A DNA stretch of 64,000 nucleotides from the NCBI RefSeq assembly GCF_964275005.1, contig NC_092701.1:7694955-7758954 (forward strand), read 5' to 3'. The translations under genes were made by a program, and so were the position numbers. The first letter of the stretch is position 1, and each line of letters begins with the position of its first letter. The notes beneath the pieces are model-generated. The model saw nothing but the letters and a program-made list of their open reading frames with translations, was not told where the DNA came from and made no database searches. Source of the DNA: Diadema setosum (Eukaryota; Echinodermata; Echinoidea; Diadematoida; Diadematidae). Positions 10,346-23,522 of the stretch are shown here, piece after piece.

Positions 10346-13300
10346 GCACGCTTTGAGAGAAAAAAAACCCCACAAATTTATGCATAGCTCTGCAAGTTCC
10401 CATTTAATTTCCCTCAAAATGACTGATGCTGTCGCTTGAATGCCAACCGACATTGTTTTTGCTGTGTTTCAGCAGTGAACATTAACTGTCGTGAATCAGT
10501 AATGTGATGATAGAGTCTACCCCAAACAAACAAACACACAAACACACATGACTGAAGGAAGGTAAGTGTATGTGTACATTCGAAGTCTGCGTCCTATAAT
10601 GAAAGCTGCGATCCATCAGGTGCGAAGTATTTATTAAACGGTGTCTAAAAGATTTTGATATCAACTTTTTTTTTTCTCGCAAACGAAACAATATCTCGAA
10701 AACTGTTTTTAGAAATGAGGAAAAAAAGTAACAGGATGGTTTTTCGTTTTATTTTTTTTTTCATCGAAAGAGCAGTCATTTCAAATTTGAAAGCAACGTC
10801 ACAAAATTTTGTTGTTTTTCAGGTTGCTGTACAGTATGCGACCCGAAATCCACGCAAGATCAGAGTACCATCATGGGATAGCACGCGTGGGACTGGGGCG
10901 CAGCACAAATCGGCTTGCCTCCTGGGCTGGCGCAAAGGGCGAAGAGGATTAACCTTTCTGCGACAGGCAAGGATGAAATTTGAAGAGCCGGATCGAACAT
11001 CATCACTGTCTTCCATGGGGTATAGATGTCTACCAAAGACTCCAGGATATAAGAGCTTCAAGAGATAAGGCAAGGCGAGTAATATCACTGAAACCATTAG
11101 GATACCCCCTGTCCGCCTGGGGATTGCAAGGGTGTAAAAAGCATCGGGAAGGGGTATTAGGCTAGAGAGTGGAACAAGGAGGGAGTGAGCACTATAGTTA
11201 AAGCGATCTTACCCCAGGGTTCTGGCAAGCCTCCCCTTTTGTTATTTGATATCCTCTCTCTTCTAACTTGTCAAACTTTGCACGGGGAGCTGAGATGAGG
11301 TGAGGGGTGTTGCTAAATTGATGCCGCTGTTGGATCCAACCCCCGGACAATTCTTTTAGTCCTCCTTCAGATTTCTCATTTTTTCATTTTTGGTCAAGCA
11401 GTCTTTTGCTCGTCACGTTTTCATCTGCACGTACACGCACCATACACACCCACATCATTTTAGCCCCTTACTCTCACTTATTTCTACTCCGTCTCTTTAT
11501 GTCCTCTAGCTGTCATTCTACTCGCTTTGTTCCATGTTAATTTCACAAAGTTGTTGACGACTCATTTTCTGATCGTCCATCAGCTTTCATAATCAGATTA
11601 TGTGAATCAATGACAAACTTGATTAGATCAAGACAGCTCTAAGGTCTGTCTTTCTAATCACATCTTATACACAACATAGGCCTATTATCCTTCATTTGAC
11701 GACGTAAGCGTAACTACCACTTGACGATTTCTGTCGAGAGCATGAGAAAATCTAAAGAGGTGTGTAAAGAAGGCTTGACCTACGACAAAGAGGGGGAAAT
11801 TACGCGCATTATGAATTGCAAATGTACCGTAAATAGTCAAGGTTTGTTTTTCTTACAGCCTTCAGACTTTGGGCTCGTTCGACCCGGCGGGCAGTGGCGG
11901 TTGTGGATTTCGTAGTCTGCGTTAAGAAAAACAAGGCAAAAAGCCCTTGATATTTCAGCCTACGGCAATTAGTCTAATTAGGTTTTCCCAAGCTCCGTTG
12001 GTTTAATATCGCCTGACCAAAACACAACATGGATGAGTGCCATGCTACAACATTGGAGATTGTTTGCTTATTCCCTCTTCTTCCCATAGCAATTTTCGTT
12101 GAAGTCTGAGAAGGATATCAGATCAAAGTCTAACGCGCGGGCATGCAGAAGATTGATTTATTTTTTCTTCTTTCTTTTGGTGCGGTTTTGGTGTGTTTTT
12201 CACAAAATTTTAAATGATTGCATCTAACTTCCAAGTCAGCTCTTCCGGGCTGTGAAACCTATACATGTAAGGAAGAGCACTCAACGTTCACGCAGAGATT
12301 AGTCTTTTTGGTACCATAAAGATGATTGATCGACGACTGTGATCCGTATGTGCTTGGAGGTAGAGGCTCGGTTCGATTTTGACTCGAGCCACAAAAATTA
12401 CCATTTTTTCCCAAGCCATGAAATCTGGTGGCCCCCAAATAAAGAGGAACATAAATAGTGAAATAGTGCGATGAAACAGTCAAATACTTTGTATAGGGAT
12501 GGTTATAAATGGAAACTAGCAGGTGCGCTTCGAATGCTGTGACAAAGTTCACTATAACATAATCAATATTCATGATATTCCAGGACACCACATGCATATT
12601 CATGTTATGATTATACGTACATTGACATTGATGGATAGAATTTGGTATCGGGGGGGGGGGGGGGGGGCTGGGGGAATCTTTTCTTTTTTTTCCCGACTTT
12701 GGCCATATAAATAGATCAAGTTTGGTAGTGAGAATATACGATCGACAGTCTGGCAACGTTAGCGCAACTGTGGTGACACGACATTTTAGTCATTTTTTCT
12801 CAAAGGACGTAAGGTTTAGCGTTTCTGTTGTGATATGGTTTAAGGTTTAGTTTGATATGAGGATTGTGATTAAATTTAGGGTTGTGTTTGTGAGTAGACT
12901 TTATGCTTAGTGTGCAGATATCTTATGGAAGCAATTATTGCATGTCACAGGAGCAAAAGTCATGGAAACAGCGCAACTACAGCTGAAATGGGTGCTGTTT
13001 TCAAGCACTGAGCAGCGCGTTATTCTCCTCTTTTCTGGATGAAAAAAAAACACATAAAGACAATATACACTCTCACAAATATTTGGTGGCCCCATTGAGC
13101 CACCGAAACGTATCAGTTCTCAAAAACTTGTGATCCGGCATTTTTTTTTTTTTTTTTATTGGCATCGGTTTATTTCCGGGCCACTGGTCCATCGCTTACT
13201 TAATCTAATTGATTTTTCTTTAAAGAATTCCAGCTAATCATGTTAATGTTGCATGAGAGAGAGCAATAAATTGATTCATCGGGACAAAGGTAGGCTTTAA

Positions 13301-14400
13301 CTAACAATGTAACAATGTAATTTCCTGAAATAAGTTTAGATTCTATCAAATTGCAACATCCTGCTTCTCAATATAGATTTATTTTATCCACCCGTCAGGT
13401 GCAACTGACCAGAAAATTTTCACCGAAAGAACTTGCATGAACAAAAGGGTTCTCCTATTAGAAGACAACACGATCTCTGAACTTCACTGGGCAAAATGCA
13501 GGCGCCAAAATTACCGCACTTTGATAAGAATCTTTTGCCGTTATTCCGTCCCTACTCGTCCTATATACATGTATTGTTGTACAAACGATATAACAGTGCT
13601 CTTCTATAGTGTCAACGTTCTTGTTTGGTTGACCCCGATAAAAAGTTCATTTTTTCTGTGCTCCCTATAAACTCCATAGAAATCAAGGTCACACTGCCTC
13701 GTTTAATGCAGGTAGAAATTGGCACATTCCCCTGAAGATTAGATCACGATCTAATTGGAACCGGGCCTAGATTTGTTTCTTTTTTTTGTTTCCTTTTTTT
13801 TCTTTAGTTACCTCTAAACGTGTTATTTCATTCTCTGTTATATACATCCTATTTTTGATCGACCTACTTTCAAAAATCAACATTTGTATCAAAGATCGAA
13901 GAGAAGAATCATCCAGAATTCCCTGCCGAGGGACATTCTTGAGATCGAAGTCTTGCAATAAAAGATGTGATTATTTTTCAGAGAGATCACTGGAAAGGGA
14001 CGAACTATATGGAGACCTTGACAGAAGGGGGATAAAAAGCACTGGTTGATGGGTATTGTTGTGTATTTATATATGTTACGTGAGTTGTGTCTCGTAATGT
14101 TGTCTTGACTGTGCCAGACCAGCTCATTGCACGGTGAGCATGTTCAAAGAGATATGTTCGGCTGCGAGAGAATAAGGCATGATTGATGTTGCTTTTAGTG
14201 GCCTAAGGTTCTAGCCGGTAATGTTGGGCTTGCAAATGTTCTCCCTTGGCATTGGCAAAATGTATTCATGTGTGAGTTTATTCAACCAAGAATAAATGTA
14301 CTGATAGTTTCACATCTAAAGCTGATGAAACGCTGCGATTTTTTTCCTATCTTAAAAATTCTCTGCGCCTCCTCGTCATGATGTTCATAATTTTTCGCTT
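10346..14400. other. Intergenic DNA, no gene recognised
   Basis: Contains a somewhat GC-rich patch at 10820-11170 with open frames on both strands but no recognisable domain, C/T tracts, a G run at 12651-12667, and two small fragments resembling the GGTGGCCC-motif element (about 12425-12440 and 13083-13110, the latter with GGTGGCCCCATTGAGCCACC). T runs occur near 13141 and 13778. No RNA gene is seen. Confidence 0.5.
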
Positions 14401-14407
14401 TATCCAC

Positions 14408-14493
14408 TTAACCTGTTCCATGCTGAATTCTGAAATCCCCATAGATTTAATACACATGCAGGCCGCTATAGGTTCCCGTAGTGCATGGGTTAA
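14408..14493. mobile_element. Possible very short TTAACC foldback
   Basis: TTAACCTGTTCCATGC near the left and the complement of TTAACCCATGCACTACGG at the right bound about 86 bp with TTAA at both ends. It resembles the 89-bp element at 24494, but the arms match poorly, so this is tentative. Confidence 0.3.
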
Positions 14494-14499
14494 ATGAAG

Positions 14500-15530
14500 C
14501 TTAACGCGTAAAGGGATGTCCACTGCACACTGAAGTGTTAAGAGGGCTTACGCAAGGAAAACACTGTCAAATCACAAATGCCGACCGTGGATGATTACCA
14601 CTGTGTGCGGTAGTATCACGCTTTTTGAAATAACATAATCAAAATGTTCATTCATTAAATTTAATTAAAAGACGGTCAAAGTTTATGTTTCAGCACAGTT
14701 ATCATTGCAAGATGTAACATAATTGCCTTGACGCTTCATTTAGCTCCCGGCTTCGTTCCAACCATCCCCTCCCCCTCCCCCTCCCAATTTGGTAGTCATA
14801 CCACCCCATCTCTCAGATAGTGAATCGATCAATCGTGAGCGAGGGTATCTCTCCGAGCGGATTAATCTTTCTCCTGGAAGTCCCCGGATGTTTCCCCTGC
14901 GGGGGATATCATGACCTTGTGTCGTGGCGTCATGCGTGGAATGCGTGATTGATCAGATTTGGCGGGGGAATACATACGAGACGGCTGCGATAATTGCTTG
15001 TGCGATATTGATTTATTTGATCCCATGCTCATCATGTATCTCCGCCCTTCTTCGCAAGACCTCCTCTTCATATTATAGCGGGCATACTGCCATAAGATTA
15101 AAGCATTAGAGACACTTCGCGCGTCGCTATATATCCACAAGCATAGAACACTGGCTCATATCGAAACGCAGTTGTTCTTAATGTTTCGCTTCATTAGGCC
15201 TATGCTTTCTGTCGTTTGATCTGCTTAATCGCTCGTGTCTAAAACGTCACAATTATTATTCGATTTTCATTTCAAGGGTATGTTGAAAGAAAGACTTTAG
15301 GCTAGTATCAGATTGATGGAGAATTTTGCAGAAATACGAAATATATAAAGGACACTTGGAAGTATTCCAAATAAATAAAAAAATAACATACCAAACATTG
15401 CCAAAGCCAACTTTTATATAAGACACAACAAAATATTCTCGATGAATATTAGCAAACAGGGCCAAAGTATAATTTGCTGTAGGGAATGTCTGTGTCACAT
15501 TATCCTCCTTTGTAGAAAACGTGTGGTGGT
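14500..15530. other. Intergenic DNA, no gene recognised
   Basis: Ordinary AT-rich sequence with a C/T-rich patch near 14760-14790 and a slightly GC-rich stretch at 14840-15060. Small open frames occur in the GC-rich stretch on both strands, with no family features. Confidence 0.5.
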
Positions 15531-15533
15531 AAC

Positions 15534-15825
15534 GGTCTACGGTCACAACCCCAAAAATCAGCCTGCTCGGCTACCGGTCGGCGAGTGTGATAATCAATTT
15601 CGGTCGGACCCCTGCCGGCGACCGACCGGCAACCGATCGGGCACCACTAATTTTTAGGGCATCGCTCGGTCGCCGCTAAAGTTGTAACGCGGAGTTAAAA
15701 ATTCGACGGCGACCGCTTGATATTCACTCGCCTCCCCCCCCCCCCCCCAAAAAAAAAAAAAAAAAAAAAGCGGCAACCACCAGGGCATTGACCTGATCGA
15801 GCAGTCGCCGTCGAGCGATTTAGGA
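15534..15825. repeat. CCGGTCGG-motif foldback fragment
   Basis: The left end GGTCACAACCCC is followed by a GC-rich stretch dense in CCGGTCGG, GCCGGCGACCG and CGGTCGCCG units. It is interrupted by a long C run and A run at 15735-15769, and a last unit (CAGTCGCCGTCGAGCG) lies near 15800-15822. The GTCACAA end and motif match the element at 16605-16888, so this looks like a diverged or broken copy of the same family. Confidence 0.55.
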
Positions 15826-15829
15826 AACA

Positions 15830-16600
15830 AAAATGATAAAAATGACAAAAGCACAGAAGAAAACCAAGGAATCAGATGGGGAAGAGGAGCCAGGGCAATC
15901 TGGAAGAGGCGCGGGGGGGGGGGGGGACAGATGAAAGGAAATCCCACCAACTTGTTCCCCTGAAAGACGAAAGGGGTAGCTGCAGTTTCTACCTGATATT
16001 CTCAGGTAGCTCACGCAGAAGAGGACTCGGCTAGTAACGTGAGGAACAGCCTTGAAAGACAGGGACAACCACTTTGGGACGGATGAGATGAAGCTTCAAG
16101 TTGGGATTGTTATGTTGACATTTGGTTTTGTTATTTTTAATTTATCTAGATCTCTTGAATGAACAAGTAATGAATATGAAGAAATGGGATAATGATAATA
16201 TACAATTAAATAGGAATAGAAAATAGAGTAGCAATGTATGTTCGGAAGATTCCAATCCAGGAGTGATTAGAGATTTTTTTTTAACCTTGGGTCCTCCTAC
16301 CTTTCTATTTGATTTTCTAATTTTTATTTGTTATCTTTATTGGTTTCACATACCTGAGATTGATAGTTAGTGATTTAATTCTTTAAACTTTTGAGTTTTA
16401 TCTTTATGGTGAATTAAACTGTTATTTCGAGAAGAATAAGATAGAACAAAAATTATTTGTTAATTCGCATAAGGGTTTCATGCATTCAGGTCTTCACAAA
16501 GTGCTGGGCTTGGGAACCTCGCTGTCGTGGTCACTGACGTAGAATTATAGGAACATCGTTGACCTTGTTGCCCTGTCAGATGGAAAGCAAAATCGTTGTT
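15830..16600. other. Intergenic DNA, no gene recognised
   Basis: A-rich, then T-rich sequence with a G run near 15913-15926. No gene, RNA or clear repeat boundary is seen. Confidence 0.5.
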
Positions 16601-16604
16601 ATTG

Positions 16605-16888
16605 ATGGCCCAGTCACATTATTATGTATACCCAGATGGCTTGTGAGAAATTTCCGGTGGAGACTGGTGGGCAGCCGCCGGTACGCCAACGGGACCCCCC
16701 GGTCACCGGCCGGCCGCCGGACGGCCGGACGATTTTTCAAAAATCGGCTGGTGGCCGGTGGGAGTTCGTCCATCGCCGGTGGCGCATCGCTGGGATTTTT
16801 CAGCCCGATCGACTCCTCTAGAAATCGTTGGGTGATGCCTAAATTCCAGCGGGCTACAAATCGGCCGGTCGCAGCCGAGTTGTGACTG
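16605..16888. mobile_element. CCGGCCG-motif foldback element
   Basis: The left end GGCCCAGTCACATTATTATG and the inverted right end (ACAGTCACAACTCGG) share CAGTCACA. Between them are repeated CCGGTCACCGGCCGG / GCCGGTGG units, giving a local GC content far above the surroundings. An interrupted palindrome, CGATTTTT-C-AAAAATCG, lies at 16730-16746. Open frames crossing it on both strands are by-products of the GC-rich repeat. The tRNA-Glu gene at 16956 starts 67 bp beyond the right end. Confidence 0.7.
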
Positions 16889-16955
16889 TATCCTAAGTCG
16901 TCGAAGAACGTTGAATACGTACATGAATCGTTTGTCTCCTCTCGCAAACGTGAAA

Positions 16956-17027
16956 TCCCATATGGTCTAGTGATTAGGATCCGGCGCTCTCACCGCCGTG
17001 GCCCGGGTTCGATTCCCGGTGTGGGAA
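16956..17027 (+). tRNA. tRNA-Glu(CTC)
   Basis: A 72-nt cloverleaf including the discriminator base. Acceptor arms TCCCATA and TGTGGGA pair over seven positions (one T-G). The D-arm A box is TGGTCTAGTGATTAGG, the anticodon loop CTCTCAC gives anticodon CTC, and the T arm GGTTCGATTCC is the B box. CCA is not encoded, as expected in a nuclear gene. A TTTT terminator lies about 16 bp downstream. Compared with the three minus-strand copies it has A instead of G in GTGATTAGG of the D loop. Confidence 0.97.
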
Positions 17028-17395
17028 ACACGATTCATCCTTTTATTTTCGTCGTTCATATATTCAAAGTACAAGGAGTCAACAGCAAACACTGACTTGT
17101 TAGCTTCATTGAACACCATAATTCTACGAGAAAAGTAGAAGGGATTTAAAAGGGTGGGGATGGGGTGGGGGACTTCTTTTTTGCCAAAACGTGACGTTAT
17201 GATGTTTAATTAAATCGTTTCTTTTCTCTCTTTTTCTTCTTAGTCATAGCACGCGATATTTGAAGCATTTTCATTCCTGCCAACGTTCACATGTTATCAT
17301 GGTCGATTGCATTTAAAAACTTTTAGAAATCCATTTCATTTTCAAAGTTTTTGTTGATATCATTTGCATCAAGTTTCATTGCTGGGCAACCATAA

Positions 17396-17432
<37 letters not shown>

Positions 17433-17966
17433 AAGATTTTGGTGTTCCGAATGGGCCAGTAATGAAAAAGTTAGTGTTCTGCTCCTTTGGTGTGATACGT
17501 ATGAAATAAAGAGTCGAAATCTAATGTCATTACCGTGTATGGTCATTCCATTCAATCATTTCGCAGGCCACCAATGATGGCGCTCTTCATATTTTATTTG
17601 TAAACGACATCGAGACCACAGATATCTCTACACAGACATGACAGAGTTCTGTGATCGAGACTCCTGTATGAGTTTTCAGGGGTCTGGCGCATCTTGTCCA
17701 ATGTGCAACATGAAAGATGGCAGTGTATTAAAACATTGAAGACTGCGGCTAATACTGTACGTTGTGAGTTCTAGACTCTTATCTTAAAAATGTCTTCGCA
17801 TAGCGTACACTGCATTCTCTTTTATTTGCCAACTACAAGACAATAGTGCCCTTTAATCAAATTCCTTTAGGGGACAATTTTACCCTTATTTTGATAAAGA
17901 TCATTGCTGAAATCACGATTAGGAATCAAAATAAAGTTAACGCCTCCAATAAATTCACGTTGTAAT
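17028..17966. other. Intergenic DNA with poly-A run
   Basis: No gene is seen. Holds a G-rich tract near 17150-17175, an A run of about 30 at 17399-17429 and ordinary AT-rich sequence. Confidence 0.55.
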
Positions 17967-18548
17967 TTAAAGGACAAGTTCACCTTCATAAACATAAGGA
18001 TTAAGAGAATGCAACAATATTAGTAGAACACATCAGTGAAAGTTTGAGGAAAATTGGACAATCAATGCAAAAGTTATGAATTTTTAAAATTTTTGTGTTG
18101 GAACCGCTGGATGAGGAGACTACTATAATACAGCTTGTGAGTCATATGCGTACAACAGTATAGAGAAAATGTAAAGAAAATTCAACATATTTTCACTTTT
18201 TTCGCCTGATAAAAGAGCACTTGACTTGCCCCTTTCTAAAGGCAGGGGGAATAATATTACCCATAACATTTGTCGGTAACGAGTCAGGGGAATGTGTACT
18301 TTTTTTCAAAAGATGAAATTTTGTGAAATTCTCTTTATATTTTCCTTATATTGTTGTACGCATGTGACATCTAAGTTATTCACACACTGCAGTAGTCTTC
18401 TCATCCAGCGGTTACTGCACAAAAAACTTCAAAAATTCATAACTTTTGAACAGATTGTCCGATTTTCCTCAAACTTTCAATGATGTGTTCTACTAATATT
18501 GCTACATTCTCTCAATCCTTTGTTTATGAAGGTGAACTTGTCCTTTAA
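17967..18548. mobile_element. TTAA MITE, copy 2 of the GGACAAGTTCACC family
   Basis: TTAA at 17967-17970 and 18545-18548, with termini AAAGGACAAGTTCACC inverted at the two ends. Same orientation and nearly the same length as copy 1, with small internal differences (GTAACGAGTCAGGGGAATG in the middle). No coding capacity. Confidence 0.93.
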
Positions 18549-18760
18549 GGGAGGTATACAAGGCTTTCTACTGTATGACTAGTGGACATAAATTTGGTAC
18601 ACGGAGTGTCGAGATTTGGACAGATTGTTCACTTGTATGTAGAGGAAGATGGATCTTTCTCATCTCATTCACTGCAACAACAATACAGTATCTGTCACGA
18701 ATATCATAAATGATGAGACACTATTATTCCCATGGAGTCCATTCCCAACCAGAGCTGCTT

Positions 18761-19330
18761 TTAAAGGACAAGTTCACCTTCATTAACATAAGGATTGAGA
18801 GAATGTAGCAATATTTAGTAGAACACATCATTGAAAGTTTGAGGAAAATCGGACAATCTGTTCAAAAGTTATGAATTTTTGAAGTTTCTGTGCAGTCACC
18901 GCTGGATGAGAAAACTACTGCAGTGTATGATGTCACATGCGTACAACAATATAAGGAAAATATAAAGAGAATTTCACAAAATTTCATCTTTTGAAAAAAA
19001 GTACACATTCCCTTGACTTGTTACTGACATATGTTATGGGTAATATTATTCCCATTGCCTTTAGAAAGAGGCAAGTCAAGTGCTCTTTTATTATGCGAAA
19101 AAAAGTGAAAATATGTTGAATTTTCTTTATATTTTCTTTATACTGTTGTACTCATATGACATCACGAGCCTTAGTAGTCTCCTCATCCAGCGGTTCCAAC
19201 ACAAAAATTTTAACAATTCATAACTTTTGCATCGATTGTCCTATTTTCCTCAAACTTTCACTGATGTGTTCTACTAATATTGCTGCATTCTCTCAATCCT
19301 TATGTTTATGAAGGTGAACTTGTCCTTTAA
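18761..19330. mobile_element. TTAA MITE, copy 3, opposite orientation
   Basis: TTAA at 18761-18764 and 19327-19330. The central marker (TTGACTTGTTACTGACATATG) is the reverse complement of that in copies 1 and 2, so it lies inverted with respect to copy 2, from which it is separated by only 212 bp. Together the two form a very large potential hairpin. Confidence 0.93.
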
Positions 19331-22190
19331 TGACTGATGACTGCTAAGTAATTGAATACTTTGTGTAACATATTTTCTTCCAGTATATCTATCGTGAGAT
19401 GTTATTTCTTGAGTGTTTGTTTGTTTGCTTGTTGTGCTTTGTTTGTTTATGTTTTGGGTGAGGGTAGTTGTACACACTAATATTAAGTCCTATGTTTATG
19501 TTTTCCAAAACATTGTACAGAATCGCAGTGTACATTCTTCATGGCTTCCATTGTAACGGCTCTTTTGCAGTGCAGCAAGTTCAACATTTGATGAATGGAA
19601 TATTTATTATTTTCATCTTCATTCACTCTTTTCTTCTTCGTTCATGCTTTCTTTGTTCCTTATTTTCATGTTTATCTGTTCCTTTATCTTTTGCAATGGC
19701 TCATTCTTTCATTCTTTGGTCATTCTTTTCTTCTTCATTCACGTTTTTCTTCTAGTTCAATGTATTTCACATCTCTTTTTCAGTTTCCCTCCTTTTTCTA
19801 ACGCTTACAGACACATACTGGAAATTCTGGTGGGTGTGTAAAGTCCATCAGAACATATCTATTGACATCACAAGAACAGATATACAATAAATGCTATCGA
19901 AGAGTAGAACACAGTACACGTTTGCTCAGAAACAACACCCACTCAGCATTCAGTAGTTACCATATTAGCAGCGATTACTTTCAACACTATAAATAAGAAG
20001 TGCGGTAGATCGCGAGGTTTCATTCGATGCATTTTATTTGAACAGGTACGCAGTGTACAATGCACAATATATCTTTGGAAGACTATTCCTACGCAGCAAC
20101 ATAAGAGGAATGTAAGCATGAAAGCAAGGCAAAATTCTGCATGCAGATGTGTTACTGTATTACGGGGATGGTGGTGGGAAGCAGATATGTATTCAATACA
20201 TTGAACATAATACAATGTATAACAGAGGTGTGAACTTGTGCTGAAATCAAAGTTATCTGGCATGGACTTCATTATAAAAACAGTACATAATTGTGCCAAG
20301 ATGCAAAGGATGCAGTAACTATGTTGTACACATAATCGATAAAATTTGACAAATATTTCTCAACGTTGGATTTTTTTTCCCCCTTTTCATCTGGAGTTAA
20401 AAGTATATTGTACATTGTACTGATATTTTTTCTAGCTGATGATCCCTGATGCCACTTGAAAACAGAGATCAAACATTTTACATTCAAGACTGCTTAAAAC
20501 AAATCCATTGTGGGCACTGCCAGTTGGTAGCTTGATGGATTAATAAATATGGTCCTGTTCTCCTTACCATTGCGTTCCAAAAAGTGATTGACGAGTTGTT
20601 TTACATAATCCTTCCGTTTTGATGAAATACAATTGCTGATGTCACTTGAAAGGTTTTCATTTCGATATTCATTAATTACACATATGTGCATTTCAGCACA
20701 TCTGCCGACATAAAATTTACAGTCTCTCTATACATCTAATCCTTTCTGCCCAAGAACTCCCCTGTAATTGCGAGAACTGCATTCTAAAGTCGTGGTGCTC
20801 TTTCAAATCCAAATTCTTGTCCTAAGCTGTATCATCTACTCAGTAGTTGATTACTGACACACTTTTAGCCACTGATAGTACACTGTATCACATTCATTTA
20901 ACCATTCCCATATGCAACACAATCATATGTAATGGCATAAGAATAAGCCAGTTCATAGTTCCACTTTGCGCATGACCAGAAAGAGGTAATTTGTGATCAC
21001 AGGCATGTTGACTTTTAGATGACGGAAACAAATTCATAAACGCCAGTACTAACATTTGGCACATTTAATAGAAACGGCATTTTAATGCCTTAAATGCAAA
21101 ACAATGAAATTGATGCTTTCCCAAGTGTAAACTGATGGGACATTCTAGTCACCTGGTCTATGCAAATTCATCCTTTGATTGAACATAATTCCATAAATTG
21201 TTACATTGGGCAATGTTATGCATTATGTCACTTTCATAACGAGTGAAGTGCCTAATCAACTCAGAAAAAAAAAAAAGGTCATCTGTCCAAATGTGCACAT
21301 AAGGTAATTCACAAACTGGCTTATTCTGAAACAGTCGTTGCTACTTTGTCGTGGAGGGGTTATTAGCACTAAGAAAGGTAAATAGTAGCTTAGCCTTTGA
21401 ATGTACCTTGCTGTATGGAACAAGCATACAACATGCATAATAGCCTTATGTTTCTTTTGAAGACAACATTAATATGCTCAGCACACACATTTTGGAAAGG
21501 ATTTCAACAAATTTCTCATATTGTTTGCATAGTATTTTTTTAAAGGAAAGCATTGCAGTATTTCAGATGCATCAGTCTATTTGCTGGTGGTATAAAAAAA
21601 AGGTACAGAAATAGTACAAAAAGTACACTACATATAGTATTGATGCAAAAAGTGACCATTTTCTAGGGCATGCCTGAGTGCATTAAAGTCTAACCCAGAA
21701 AACTGTCAAATCTACAAATCACAAAATGGAAAGAAAAATGTGCACAATAGTCTGTCCTATCAGCAGGTCCTGAATTTAGTTCTGTCCAATCAATCATAAG
21801 TCACAAACATATCATTACCCAACACCCAGAAATCAAATCAACCCCAGTCAAAGCTCAGTTGAATATGCTGAATACTCAATAGTCTAAATTTCTGCGAATC
21901 GGGACTTCCCAACAATTTTGCGAGTGGTTAAATTCGCAATCGGGGAGTCCTGCTCTGCACGGAGAAATGTATACGCGTACGTCACATTCATATTGCCATT
22001 AGAGTCAATATCTTTGCATGTTTTTAATTTCGCCAATAGCAGCTGACTTGCGAAATTCACGAAAATAAAAACCTCACAAAATATTCGGCGTAAACAGTAA
22101 CTTTTGCCTACACCTGTATAACGAAGGTCATGTTCTACCATGCTATTCTCACCATTCCAGATGGATTCAACTTTTTTTCAGATGGAGCAC
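19331..22190. other. AT-rich non-coding DNA, possibly distal 3' UTR
   Basis: Long, rather uniform AT-rich sequence with no coding exon recognised on either strand. A minus-strand AATAAA (TTTATT at 20033-20038) sits in a context like a 3' end. If the minus-strand gene has a very long 3' UTR it could end here, but repeats at 22190-23520 intervene, so this is only a possibility. Confidence 0.35.
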
Positions 22191-22204
22191 ACATGAAAAA
22201 AAAA

Positions 22205-23522
22205 AAAAACTAGAAATGTCGCTTTGGCGACTGGTATGCCTCCGCCATAATGCATGATTTTCCCAATAGGTCTAAATAGTACATGTGGACAATGTGTGAT
22301 TACATTTTCACAAAATTGGCAAGATATTGAAATGACAAGTTTGTCACAAATGTGTTGAATGTTCACCTTCCTTGACCTAAGTTTAATTGGATGAATAGGA
22401 GAGCATGTATCTAGGGATTTAAGGACTTTAACTCGACTTTGACCCATTCATACATTTAGGCATTGAGTAATTTTCAAGGTACAGGTGTGGAGAAAAAGTG
22501 CAATTTCTGAATTGAATAGTAAATTGTTACCATTTTCATCTGGCCCTTGACCCTAAAATTCATAAGATAATCACTTTCAGGTAGAACATGCATAATATGT
22601 ACTAAGTTTCAAGATAACTTGAGCCACTTCCGAGATATGGAGGAAAAAGTTAGTTCAGCACTTTCACTTGATCTTTGACCTTTTGACCTTTGAGGCAAAA
22701 AAAGAAAAGAAAAAACTTTCCAGAGAATTTCGATTAGGTTACACATGTATGCATACACACCAAGTGTAAAAAAAAAAAAAAAAAAACCCTGCTGGCATTG
22801 CATAATAGGAGGGAAATAGTAAAATTTTGAAGTGTTGCACTTGACCTTTGACCCCTGACCTTTGACCCCATGAACCCTACATTCTCTAGATAATCACTTC
22901 CAGTCAGTATATGTATATACTATGTTCCATGAAGATACCTTGAACAATTTTCCAAGGTATGGAGAAAAAAAAAGAAGTTTTAATATTTTCACTTGACCTT
23001 TTGACCTTTGACCTCATGACCCAAACGTTCACCAGAGAATCTTAATTGGGTAATACATATATACACTAAGTTTCAAGAAAATATCTTCAGGCATTCAATA
23101 GATATGGTGGAAATAGTGAAATTATATGTATTTGACCCTGACCTTTTGACCTTTGACCTCATGACCCAAACTTTCACCAGAGAATCTTAATTGGGTAATA
23201 CATCTATACACTAAGTTTCAAGAAAATATCTTCAGGCATTCAATAAATATGGTGGAAATAGTGAAATTTTATGTATTTGACCTTGACCTTTTGACCTTTG
23301 ACCTTGAGCATGTGCACCCAAAAGTTGATAGGCACAACTTCACCCCCTAATACACATACATGCCAAGTTTCATTAGGATACCTCAACAGGTTTTGATAGT
23401 TACCTTGTCCACAAAATTCATTACGGACGGACGGAAGGACGGACGGACGGACGGACGGACGGACGGACGGACAACCCGAAAACATAATGCCTCCGGCACC
23501 ACTTCGTGGCGGAGGCATAAAA
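22205..23522. repeat. Dispersed repeat, TGCCTCCGCCA ends, TGACCTTTGACC units
   Basis: The left edge holds GTATGCCTCCGCCATAATGC, and the right edge holds GTGGCGGAGGCATAA in inverted form. The interior is made of diverged units of about 145-146 bp, each beginning with TGACCTTTTGACCTTTGACC and carrying AAGTTTCA..GAAAATATCTTCAGG. The clearest units begin near 22994, 23140 and 23285. A GGAC array occupies 23425-23473. A rearranged reverse copy of the left part lies at 37500-37665. There is no coding capacity. It resembles a non-autonomous element with an internal minisatellite; the superfamily is unknown. Confidence 0.8.
23425..23473. repeat. (GGAC)n microsatellite
   Basis: About 12 GGAC units with one AGGAC irregularity, near the right edge of the TGCCTCCGCCA repeat. 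Confidence 0.95.

Noticed and set aside
10655-11097. 137-codon plus and 92-codon minus open frames in a GC-richer patch
   Set aside because: No recognisable domain and no convincing splice context; the two strands are equally open, so coding cannot be claimed.
16559-16947. Open frames over 100 codons on both strands
   Set aside because: They are produced by the GC-rich CCGG-motif foldback; the repeated motif explains the lack of stops.
23425-23473. Repeats that might suggest a CRISPR array
   Set aside because: Simple GGAC microsatellite without spacers, in a eukaryotic genome.
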